This document shows positions 1 to 7,712 of a DNA stretch of 35,972 nt, one piece after another. The DNA lies in the NCBI GenBank assembly GCA_021323755.1, contig JAJPKJ010000060.1:1-35972 (forward strand), given 5' to 3'. Both the position numbers and the translations under genes were made by a program. Within the stretch, counting starts at the first letter, position 1; each line of letters opens with the position of its first letter. The notes under the pieces were generated by a model. The model saw nothing but the letters and a program-made list of their open reading frames with translations, made no database searches and was not told the DNA's origin. Source of the stretch: Chitinophagales bacterium. GTDB taxonomy: Bacteria; Bacteroidota; Bacteroidia; Chitinophagales; Chitinophagaceae.

Positions 1-543
1 AAGCCCGATATCTATTGTTTTTCCAACAGGATTTTCATTACCAAACATTTTATCAGAGACCTCTTCCGAAATCACCACGCTGTTGGCCTCGTTGAGTGCG
101 GCTCCGGAAACACCATATTTAAAGTCATAGGTAAAGACCTGGAAAAAAGTAGAATCAACATAATAACCGTTGGTTTCATAAAATTGACCGGTCTTTTTAT
201 CATGTTCATATTTCAAAAGCATTTTGTCAAAAGAGGGAAACTTTAAAAGTCTCGTGGTTTGCTCCACTCCAGGCATATCCGACTTCAGACCCCAGGCCAG
301 CGGCGCAGCCGTAGCTGCCCATGATTTTTCTTTCGCATTCACTTTTTCATCAGCCCGGTAGGCGACCCTGAATATCCGGTCGGCATTCTTATTTTGAACA
401 TCATACCCTGTCTCACTGTCTATGTAGATCATGATGAGCATGCAGGTAGCAAGACCAATCGATAAACCGATAATATTAATGAATGAAAAAACTTTATTCC
501 TTACTACATTCCGCCAGGCGGTTTTGAAATAATTTTTGAGCAT
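1..543 (-). CDS. FtsX/MacB-type ABC transporter permease, N-terminal part (cut by window edge)
   Basis: Reading the minus strand from the ATG at 543 gives an open frame of 181 codons that runs off the left edge. It begins MLKNYFKTAWRNVVRNKVFS, the amphipathic start plus first membrane helix (about residues 21-42) seen in every permease of this array, followed by the start of the periplasmic MacB_PCD-like domain. By analogy with its neighbours the full protein should be about 800 residues with eight membrane helices. MacB-type permeases are inner-membrane proteins that couple cytoplasmic ATP hydrolysis to periplasmic movement, often exporting peptides, antibiotics or lipoproteins; the substrate here is unknown. 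It follows the next permease after a gap of about 100 nt and may be co-transcribed with it. The missing C-terminus is an edge effect, not evidence of a pseudogene. Confidence 0.9.
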   Translation of the reverse strand, partial: MLKNYFKTAWRNVVRNKVFSFINIIGLSIGLATCMLIMIYIDSETGYDVQNKNADRIFRVAYRADEKVNAKEKSWAATAAPLAWGLKSDMPGVEQTTRLLKFPSFDKMLLKYEHDKKTGQFYETNGYYVDSTFFQVFTYDFKYGVSGAALNEANSVVISEEVSDKMFGNENPVGKTIDIGL

Positions 544-644
544 AAGAAGAAATTTATGTTTCGGACATTGTTGATCTCTTAATTTTTCGGTTAGCCATTA
601 CAGTTAGCTTTCTTCATTCTCACATGGCCGGACTATTATATTTG

Positions 645-3035
645 CTATTCTGTTCTCAGACTCTTCACCGGGTTTGCAAGCGCCGCTTTGATGGCCTGGA
701 ACCCCACCGTTAGCAGCGCAACGATAATGACCACAATGGCAGCCAGCGCAAACATCCACCAGCTCAGATCAATTCTGTAGGCAAAGCTTTGCAACCATTT
801 GTTCATCGCCCACCATGAAAGCGGAAAAGCAATGAGAATAGAAATAATGATCAATTTCAAAAAATCTTTCGACAACATTAAAGCAATATTATTTGCAGAT
901 GCGCCTACTACTTTCCTGATGCCAATTTCTTTTGTGCGTCTTACAATAATAAAAGCGGCAAGACTAAATAATCCGAGACAAGCGATTAGGATGACCAGGC
1001 CGCCAATGATAGTGACCATGGTTCCCGCCTGCCTTTCGTTATTGTACACTTCTTTAAAATGCTCATCAAGGAATTGAAAACCGATGTTTGTATCTCCTGA
1101 AATTGATTTTAACTTAGCTTCAACTTCTTTTAATGTTTGAAATATTTCTGTAGTTGAAAGTTTGATATATAATTGAGTTTCCCAAATAGGAAAATCAACG
1201 GAGCTCATTAATAAAGGCGCAATTTTTTCATGTAATGAACTGTAATTAAAATCTTTTACAACCCCAACTATGATACCGGGGGGGAAACCGCCCGCTAAAT
1301 TGATCTCTTTTCCTATCGGATCATTATAGCCAATCTGTTTTGCAAGCGTTTCATTAATGAGGTATTCATTTGCCGGGTTATCTTTATTGAAATTGCGGCC
1401 AGCAATAATTTTCATTCCAAAAAAGGGTACATAATTGGTTGCAGCATCTTCCGTATTCACCGATATATGTTTCTTCTCGCCATCAGGTGCCACGTAATCA
1501 ATTCCAAAAAGCAGACCGTTACCACCCAATTCCATGTATCCACGTGTAATATCATTAACTCCCTTGATTTTTAATAATTCAGAACGCAACACCGGTAATT
1601 TTTCAGCAGTTTGCGGATTCATTGATACTCTTATTACCTGGTTATAAGAGTAACCCAAGTCTCTATTTTGTAAAAAATGCAATTGTTTTAAAAATACAAT
1701 TGGACTGATAATAAATATTACAGCAATAGTGAACTGACCGGTTACCATAATATTGCGAAGAGTCGCACGTGAACCCCTGAATAAAATTTTGCTTTTTAAA
1801 ATCTCGTTTACTTTAGAAGATGAAATTAACCACGCCGGATAAATTCCCGCGAGAAAGGTTGTGACGAGGAGGATTATTATATAAACACCAACCAGCTTTG
1901 GTTGATATAAAATATTCGGTTCTAACTCGCGGTTTAAGATATTATTGAGAAATGGCAGAAAAGCAGCACCTAATATAATAGAAAATACTACCGCAAAAAA
2001 AACGGAAAGAAATGCTTCTGATAATACCTGCAGCAGAATATGAAAACGTTTTGCTCCGATGATTTTTTTTACCGCTATTTCTTTGCCGCGATAACCTGCG
2101 ATTGCTATAGTAAGATTTATAAAATTAATACATGCTATGATAAATATGGCAAGGGCAATTGCGATAAAAATGTTGATGTATTTACCGTCAATTTTATTAT
2201 AATTAAAAAAGTCATAATTGATATCTGTTGAATGTGCGTGCACTTCTTCTATCGGTTGCAATCGCATGTCAATACCGATATTTTTCGTGTGTATTGTTTT
2301 AGTAAGTTTTGCTTCAATGTCTCGAATATTTATTCCGGGTTTTAACCGTAGATAGGTTGGACCTAATAATACTCCGTAATTGGTTTCTAAATTATGATTA
2401 AAATGATCGGGCAAAGGAAGCAAACCTTCAAATTGCAGATGAGAAGTTTTCGGTAAATCGGCAATTACATTGCTCACTGAAACATTTAGAGTAGTATCAA
2501 ACGTATGCATGGCAATCCTTTTATTCAGTGCAGATTCATTACCGAAAATTTTATTAGCCATGCTTTGAGTAAGAACAATACTATTTGGATTCAGAATAAA
2601 ATTGCTTTTATTCCCTTCAATCATCTCAACTCCGAACATATTGGCAAAAGAAGAATCAGTGCATGCCATGTTATTGGCCGTGATTTTTTTGCCATTATAT
2701 TCTAATGTTATGGTTGGATAGATATATGGTGTTGCCGGAAAAACGCGGGTGTACTGTTCAATTTCGGAATGGTTTTCTTTTAGAAAAGATGGTATCGGTG
2801 GTCCGATAGCTGCAGAGAGTTGCGGAGCAGTTCCGGGATAATGAATATATTCATTTAGCCGGTAGACATTTTTATTGTCAGGAATATTTTTATCAAAACT
2901 GATCTCATTATTGACAAATAATCCGATCAATATACATGCTGCCATGCCTATCCCTAGTCCGGCAATATTTATAATGGAATAACTCTTATTGCGGAGCAGG
3001 TTTCGCCACGCAAGTAAGAAATAATTTTTTAGCAT
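645..3035 (-). CDS. FtsX/MacB-type ABC transporter permease (796 aa)
   Basis: Full-length tandem-FtsX permease. Predicted membrane helices are near residues 21-42, 287-311, 337-360, 381-403, 430-450, 671-696, 724-744 and 757-778, with two large periplasmic domains (about 43-285 and 451-670). Both cytoplasmic coupling segments are present: GKEIAVKKIIGAKR (about 317-330) and TKEIGIRKVVGAS (about 701-713), the contacts with the ATPase in this family. The C-terminus is NPVKSLRTE, as in its paralogues. No ATPase or membrane-fusion gene is adjacent, so it probably uses an ATPase encoded elsewhere, or is an orphan permease. Start choice: ATG at 3035 gives the family-typical MLKNYF start. Its approximately 110-nt 5' region is conserved with that of the permease starting at 18191. 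Its codons look more AT-rich than those of the permease ending at 5753. Substrate unknown. Confidence 0.94.
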   Translation of the reverse strand: MLKNYFLLAWRNLLRNKSYSIINIAGLGIGMAACILIGLFVNNEISFDKNIPDNKNVYRLNEYIHYPGTAPQLSAAIGPPIPSFLKENHSEIEQYTRVFPATPYIYPTITLEYNGKKITANNMACTDSSFANMFGVEMIEGNKSNFILNPNSIVLTQSMANKIFGNESALNKRIAMHTFDTTLNVSVSNVIADLPKTSHLQFEGLLPLPDHFNHNLETNYGVLLGPTYLRLKPGINIRDIEAKLTKTIHTKNIGIDMRLQPIEEVHAHSTDINYDFFNYNKIDGKYINIFIAIALAIFIIACINFINLTIAIAGYRGKEIAVKKIIGAKRFHILLQVLSEAFLSVFFAVVFSIILGAAFLPFLNNILNRELEPNILYQPKLVGVYIIILLVTTFLAGIYPAWLISSSKVNEILKSKILFRGSRATLRNIMVTGQFTIAVIFIISPIVFLKQLHFLQNRDLGYSYNQVIRVSMNPQTAEKLPVLRSELLKIKGVNDITRGYMELGGNGLLFGIDYVAPDGEKKHISVNTEDAATNYVPFFGMKIIAGRNFNKDNPANEYLINETLAKQIGYNDPIGKEINLAGGFPPGIIVGVVKDFNYSSLHEKIAPLLMSSVDFPIWETQLYIKLSTTEIFQTLKEVEAKLKSISGDTNIGFQFLDEHFKEVYNNERQAGTMVTIIGGLVILIACLGLFSLAAFIIVRRTKEIGIRKVVGASANNIALMLSKDFLKLIIISILIAFPLSWWAMNKWLQSFAYRIDLSWWMFALAAIVVIIVALLTVGFQAIKAALANPVKSLRTE

Positions 3036-3145
3036 ATAGAATAGATTTCCAGATAGACACCAACAAAAAGACCAAACTCGTTTCTTATTGTTGCATAATG
3101 TATTAGTAAAAAAGCACTACAGGGAAAATGAACGCTTTTGATACA
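3036..3145 (-). promoter_or_regulatory. Conserved 5' regulatory region of the permease starting at 3035
   Basis: This block aligns with 18192-18301, upstream of another permease, at the same total distance from the start codon. Shared pieces on the minus strand are TGTATCAAAAGCG (3145 to 3133), a CTAAT-CATTATGCAACAAT segment around 3106-3088, and GTTTGGTC...TTTGTTG around 3078-3060. Conservation this close in noncoding sequence suggests a promoter with a regulator site. No clean TAnnTTTG -7 box was found, so the actual promoter position is not assigned. Confidence 0.55.
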
Positions 3146-3293
3146 AAAGTCGTGCGAATACGAACTATCCCATGCAAAAACTGGTTGCGGATTTCAAACG
3201 GGCCTTTGAAACCCTCCCACCGTTACCATCCAATTCCGGTTTTCTGTTGGCAGTGCAGCCTATTCAATCATCCGTTGTTAACCATCAATGATC

Positions 3294-5753
3294 TCACTCC
3301 GTCCTCAGACTCTTCACCGGATTGGCGATCGCTGCTTTTATGGTTTGCACACTTAACACTGCAAGAGCGATCAGGATCATACCAAGACCACTTATCGCAA
3401 ACACCCACCAGCTGACTTGTGTTTTGAATGCGAAATTATCCAGCCATTTATTTATTGCCCAGAACGCGAGGGGTGTGGCGATCAGAAAAGCGATGCCTAC
3501 CAGTATGAGAAAATCTTTGGAGAGTATCGATATGATCTGTATAACTGAGGCGCCGAGAACTTTACGAACGCCGATCTCCTTCGTGCGGTTTGTCGTGATG
3601 TAGATCACCAACCCAAGCAGACCAAGGCAGCTGATCAAAATGGTTAGTCCGGTAGCCCACCGGAGCAGGCGCGATATCTTTTGTTCATTATTATAAGCCT
3701 TGGCGAGGGTCTCATCTAAAAAAGTGTAATTAAACTCTTCCTGGGGATAGTCCTGCTTAAACGCTTTTTCTATTTGGGCGATAGCCGGAGTCCATGCGTT
3801 TTTTTGGTTTGGTTGAAGTGCGACGATCATGGTTCGGCATCCCGACATATCGTGCCAAAAGACCATGGGGTTAATTTTACTGTTGAGGGTGTGTGCGTGA
3901 AAATCTTTCATTACTCCAACGATCGGAATACTTTTAGCATCCAGGAAAAGTGTTTTCCCGATGGCATCCGCGGGTTGCTTAAAACCAAGCAAGTGCAGGT
4001 AGGTCTCGTTGATGACAACCTCTTTGACCGTGTCCGCCGGCAGCAGGTCGCGGCCAGCGAGCAGCGGGATATGAAACAGCGTAAGATAATTGGAGTCACC
4101 GGCTTTGAGCTCGACGATTGTCTCTATTTCTTTTTTGCCTTCCTTATACTTGAATGATGTTTCCCACCAGCCCCAGGAAAAAATGATATCACTGCCCAAA
4201 CTGGTTTTGGCTACACCCGGAATCTTTTGCAATTCGCTTACAAAATAACGGCGATGCGTATACGAAGTATCCATATTGGATGTATTGAAGCTAAGAATAG
4301 CTTCCTTACTGAATCCCGGGTCCTGGTCTGCCATAAAACGGATCTGTTTGGAAACAAGCAGGGTTCCCATAATAAAGAATTGTGCGATCACAAACTGAGA
4401 GACCGTCAGCGTCTGGCGCATCAGGGCCTTTCTCGTTTTACCACCCCCACCCCGGTAAGCTTGGTTCTTCAGCACTGAAATAGCCTTCCATGAAGAGAGC
4501 ACCAGCGAGGGATAGGCGCCGGCAAGAAAAGTGACTGTTATTGTCAGCAGGCACAGGAAAATAATCAGCGATGGCTGGCCAAAAGTGAGATGCAATCCTT
4601 CCGGAATATAATCTGCAAAAGCCTTCAACAACAATGGGGTGAGGGCAAGAGATAGAATAGTGGCAATACAAGTCACTAAAAATGTTTCACTTAAAAATTG
4701 CAAAACGAGCTGCCATTTTGAGCCGCCGAGGGTCTTCCGGACGCCGATCTCTTTTGCCCGGGCAGTTGCCTGTGCTGTCATCAGGTTGATGAAATTGATA
4801 CAACCCAAAAACAATAGAAAGCCTGCGATCAGCATCAATCCATAAAGCATCTGTCTGCTCACAACAGCGGTGGTGAAAGTTCCGTATTGTTCGTTGAACT
4901 GAATATCCTTCAATGGCTGGAGCCGATAGACCCAGCCATAATGATTCTTTTTTTCATCATCGCCCTTATACTTATCGTTTAGTACTTTAAGTTTTGCTTC
5001 AATGGAAGCAACCGAAACGTTTTTACCCAGCCGTAGAAAGAGCTGCTGATCGCTTGTGGTGGCGCCCCATTCGTCCCAGTAAAAGCTCTTCCTCATGTTA
5101 TGATTATCCAGGATGGTAGACAGAGATATGAATTCTTTGAACTGGAAGTCTGTGTTGCCCTGCTTATCAAAATCCTGAACTACTCCGGACACCACCACTT
5201 CCACGGTATCGTCATAGATCATTGTTTTTCCAATAAGCTGATCGAATGGGACAGATGGAAAATATAATTTTGCGCGGCTTTCGCTTAAGACAACCTGACC
5301 CGGGGATGCGACTGCGTTTACAGCAGAGCCGGCAAGCCAATGATACGTAAACATCTGAAAATATTCCGGGCCTGCGAAGATGACATTGTCTTTTGGTTTA
5401 AAAAGCGTTGGTTTGTTTTCTATTTTTCCCGGAACCGCAATTTTAAGGGCGTTATAATAGCGGTAGGCTACTACCAGTTCCGATCCGCTTACTTCTTTTT
5501 TAACCGCCTCTGCCAGTGGTCCCTGAACACCACGTGTATGACCTTCTCCATCCTGGCTTTTAATATCACTGACCACACGGAAAATCCGATCACCATCTTT
5601 TTCAAAGCGATCAAAGCTATAATGGTATTGTACGATCAGGAAAATTACCAGGGATGCGCTGATGCCGATGGAAAGCCCAAGTATGTTGATCAGCGAAAAG
5701 ATCTTATTGCGTCTTATATTGCGCAGCGCAACGATCAGGTAGTTTTTTATCAT
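3294..5753 (-). CDS. FtsX/MacB-type ABC transporter permease (819 aa)
   Basis: Second complete permease of the array. The first helix is at about residues 21-43, the central three-helix FtsX block at about 300-420 with the coupling motif AKEIGVRKTLGGS (333-345), and the second block carries TKEIGVRKVLGAS (724-736). A short Gly-rich linker (RGGGGKTRK, about 434-442) separates the halves, and the protein ends NPVKSLRTE. Its start, MIKNYL, fits the family. The sequence looks clearly more GC-rich than the 645-3035 paralogue, so the array is probably made of diverged copies rather than fresh duplicates. Its approximately 200-nt upstream region carries an inverted repeat (5864-5885), so it probably has its own promoter although the ligase gene ends upstream in the same direction. 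Substrate unknown; no ATPase is adjacent. Confidence 0.94.
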   Translation of the reverse strand: MIKNYLIVALRNIRRNKIFSLINILGLSIGISASLVIFLIVQYHYSFDRFEKDGDRIFRVVSDIKSQDGEGHTRGVQGPLAEAVKKEVSGSELVVAYRYYNALKIAVPGKIENKPTLFKPKDNVIFAGPEYFQMFTYHWLAGSAVNAVASPGQVVLSESRAKLYFPSVPFDQLIGKTMIYDDTVEVVVSGVVQDFDKQGNTDFQFKEFISLSTILDNHNMRKSFYWDEWGATTSDQQLFLRLGKNVSVASIEAKLKVLNDKYKGDDEKKNHYGWVYRLQPLKDIQFNEQYGTFTTAVVSRQMLYGLMLIAGFLLFLGCINFINLMTAQATARAKEIGVRKTLGGSKWQLVLQFLSETFLVTCIATILSLALTPLLLKAFADYIPEGLHLTFGQPSLIIFLCLLTITVTFLAGAYPSLVLSSWKAISVLKNQAYRGGGGKTRKALMRQTLTVSQFVIAQFFIMGTLLVSKQIRFMADQDPGFSKEAILSFNTSNMDTSYTHRRYFVSELQKIPGVAKTSLGSDIIFSWGWWETSFKYKEGKKEIETIVELKAGDSNYLTLFHIPLLAGRDLLPADTVKEVVINETYLHLLGFKQPADAIGKTLFLDAKSIPIVGVMKDFHAHTLNSKINPMVFWHDMSGCRTMIVALQPNQKNAWTPAIAQIEKAFKQDYPQEEFNYTFLDETLAKAYNNEQKISRLLRWATGLTILISCLGLLGLVIYITTNRTKEIGVRKVLGASVIQIISILSKDFLILVGIAFLIATPLAFWAINKWLDNFAFKTQVSWWVFAISGLGMILIALAVLSVQTIKAAIANPVKSLRTE

Positions 5754-5863
5754 CTTTGCAAGATTTGGTCACTGACTCGCTTCAATGATAATGCCAGAGC
5801 ACACCCACTTATGGATCAATATTTTAGGCATTGACCTCTTTTCGGGACCGTACGTTTTTTTTG

Positions 5864-5885
5864 CGTATCGTTCGTTTTCGATACA
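5864..5885 (-). promoter_or_regulatory. Inverted repeat, candidate operator upstream of the permease starting at 5753
   Basis: GTATCG (5865-5870) and CGATAC (5879-5884) form a perfect 6-bp inverted repeat around an 8-nt spacer. The outermost pair (5864/5885) is mismatched. Read on the minus strand the right part is TGTATCGAAAACG, matching TGTATCAAAAGCG upstream of 3035 and TGTATCAAAATCG upstream of 18191. The box lies 132 nt before the start codon. A dimeric repressor or activator site is the simplest reading; the protein that binds it is unknown. Confidence 0.5.
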
Positions 5886-5959
5886 GGGTTTGGATAAAAT
5901 GGACAAAACTTCTCAATAAGATCGCGATATCAGAAAAGGATCTGCGCCGGATATTCCGC

Positions 5960-7591
5960 TCATGAATCGATACCGGCCTTTTCCAAAGGAATCCTATTTT
6001 TGCCTGATCGGCCGCAGGGCATATTGTCTGTTTCGGCATCAAGCACTGCAACCGTTCTCTCATAAAAAGAATAGGCCTCTTCCCGGGATTCGCCGATACA
6101 TACAACGCCTATTTTGCCAAATTGAGATAAGGCGCCGATCATGTGGAACATCACCCCTTTTTGCGCCGATCCGTCGAAATGCAGGCCATGGAACATGGCG
6201 ATATCCAGCAGGTCCGGAGGCGTAAGCCCTTTATAAGCATTGCGCTGCAGGTTGTCCGATGCAAAATAATAACGGAGATGGTTTTGCGGGGTCAGGAACT
6301 GACCCCCTGCTTCATCATAGTACCCATTGGTCAGGAATTGGAGCATCAGGTATGGGTGTGTCGTTCCGCCCTTGCGCATGTTGATCTCAATGGCATAATG
6401 ATCCCAGCCTTCATCCCGCTTGACCGAGATAAAATCAATGCTGAACCTGCCCATCACCCCCTTTTTCTTTAATTCCTCCGCAATTGTCTTTCCCAGGGCC
6501 GCGATATTTGCCTGGTAAACCTCACTGCAGGGGAAGTGCGCCCCCACAAAGACCTGGTCACTCTCTCCTGCCAACAACTGGTCGTGGGTGGATATGACTT
6601 CCACCTTGCCCAAAGGATTTATCCGGCATTGGACAGATGGCGATGACTTGGTCTCCCCTTCTATAAATGCTTCTACCACACCCCCCATCTGCTCAAATTT
6701 TTTAAAAAAAACTTCTGTGGTCATATCCCTGGCAACAGGGACGATCTTTTTATCCAGATTGACCTGGATCCACTCAAATAATTCTTTATTGGTCAGGTGT
6801 TGCGGGAATTCGAGCACGGCATTGCCATCACCGGAAAAACCTTCGTTGAGTTTTAAAATAGCCTTTCTGAGTCCGGGGTACATATCCTTCAGCGCCGCCA
6901 CCGCATGCACAATATGCTCATATGAATAAAGATCGCCGACACCGGGTGGCATATGCACGCAGGCATCCAAAAAGATCTTCCGGCAACCGCTCTTGGTACC
7001 CCAATAGTTCAAAGCGGGGTCGCAACCATATACTGGTACCCCCAGCCTTACGGCGAGGGTCCGTTCAAGCTCTGTAGTATTGAAACAGGCGATATGGGCC
7101 ACATGATCGGCCGGGATACTTTTTTTTATGCGTTCAACCAAGCTCGGTCTTTGCAGGATCTTATCGGTGAGCGATACCGGTGACATATCATAACAACTGA
7201 GCATCGTCAGTCTTTCCCGTGCATGATGACCCGTAATTCCCGGCAACAATGAAAGATAATAATCAATGATGACCGGATCGATGGGCATGCTGCTGACATA
7301 GATGACATGTGTGCGGGGCATCCGGAGCAGCATCAAAAGACATAAAAGCCTCTCTTCATAATACAATGCCCCATCAATTTTTGCCAGGACCTGCTGGTCA
7401 AGGCTCAGGCTCGGGATCACGATGATCGTTTTATGCGCCAGGTTATCCGGAAAGAATAATTCAAACTGGTTGGAGAATCCTTTTTGGATCTTTTTGAATT
7501 TGCGTAATTCTTCGTCTGATCCGGGCGCGGGATCGCTGTTGAGCGACCGACCGGATAACAATTCTGTTAGTGTTGAAACTTGTTCATCCAT
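5960..7591 (-). CDS. PGM1-type ATP-grasp peptide ligase family protein (543 aa)
   Basis: Resembles the PGM1-related family, named for the ligase that joins a non-proteinogenic amino acid to a ribosomal peptide in pheganomycin biosynthesis. Residues about 55-215 form the characteristic pre-ATP-grasp region (VIPSLSLDQQVLAKIDG, YYEERLL, LSCYDMSPVSLTDKIL). The ATP-grasp part follows: ILKLNEGFSGDGNA (245-258; Lys247 and the Gly-rich loop would bind ATP), D386 in GRFSIDF, and E402/N404/R406 in IEINMRKGG as metal and phosphate ligands. The last ~75 residues (GLHFDGSAQKGVMFHMIG onward) match the C-terminal PGM1_C-like domain. Catalytic residues look intact. ATG at 7591 is preceded by an in-frame TAA (AAG and TAA codons), so the start cannot lie further upstream. 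A possible 27-codon ORF ends 11 nt before it, and a transporter and an outer-membrane barrel gene precede that. Expected chemistry is ATP-dependent amide bond formation; the substrates are unknown. Confidence 0.85.
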   Translation of the reverse strand: MDEQVSTLTELLSGRSLNSDPAPGSDEELRKFKKIQKGFSNQFELFFPDNLAHKTIIVIPSLSLDQQVLAKIDGALYYEERLLCLLMLLRMPRTHVIYVSSMPIDPVIIDYYLSLLPGITGHHARERLTMLSCYDMSPVSLTDKILQRPSLVERIKKSIPADHVAHIACFNTTELERTLAVRLGVPVYGCDPALNYWGTKSGCRKIFLDACVHMPPGVGDLYSYEHIVHAVAALKDMYPGLRKAILKLNEGFSGDGNAVLEFPQHLTNKELFEWIQVNLDKKIVPVARDMTTEVFFKKFEQMGGVVEAFIEGETKSSPSVQCRINPLGKVEVISTHDQLLAGESDQVFVGAHFPCSEVYQANIAALGKTIAEELKKKGVMGRFSIDFISVKRDEGWDHYAIEINMRKGGTTHPYLMLQFLTNGYYDEAGGQFLTPQNHLRYYFASDNLQRNAYKGLTPPDLLDIAMFHGLHFDGSAQKGVMFHMIGALSQFGKIGVVCIGESREEAYSFYERTVAVLDAETDNMPCGRSGKNRIPLEKAGIDS

Positions 7592-7602
7592 CTTTTACCT
7601 GT

Positions 7603-7686
7603 TTACAAATAAGTTGACAGGCAAGTTGCTTCAAAACCACGGAGAAAATCCTGAGAATTGTCATGGGATAAAATGACCTGGGTCAT
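7603..7686 (-). CDS. Candidate small peptide ORF (27 codons) upstream of the ligase
   Basis: On the minus strand, ATG at 7686 opens 27 sense codons ending with TAA at 7603. The peptide begins MTQVILSHDNS and ends FEATCLSTYL, with one cysteine. GGAGG lies 3 nt before the ATG, a good if close ribosome-binding site, and the stop is 11 nt before the ligase ATG. It is in a different frame from the ligase and begins 27 nt after the transporter stop. A random open stretch of this size is not rare, so this is a hypothesis: it could be a ligase substrate, a leader peptide coupling translation, or nothing. I recognise no homologue. Confidence 0.3.
   Translation of the reverse strand: MTQVILSHDNSQDFLRGFEATCLSTYL
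7673..7686. promoter_or_regulatory. 14-bp palindrome between transporter and ligase genes
   Basis: ATGACC (7673-7678) and GGTCAT (7681-7686) are exact reverse complements around a TG centre. The site includes the start codon of the candidate 27-codon ORF on the minus strand, so it could be an operator or a small RNA hairpin masking that start. It stands alone and may be chance. Confidence 0.25.
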
Positions 7687-7712
7687 GATCCTCCACCCGG
7701 CACCTGCACGAA

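Noticed and set aside
1-543. Truncated permease as a possible pseudogene
   Set aside because: The reading frame is open to the window edge, so the truncation is only due to the window boundary.
5769-5831. 20-codon minus-strand ORF (starts MPKILIHKW) upstream of the permease starting at 5753, with AGAGG before its ATG
   Set aside because: Too short to separate from chance, and the gene after it is a permease rather than a peptide-modifying enzyme. Kept only as a note beside the 27-codon candidate.
5824-6105. 93-codon minus-strand frame overlapping the end of the ligase gene
   Set aside because: It lies mostly inside the ligase coding sequence in another frame, with no recognisable feature.
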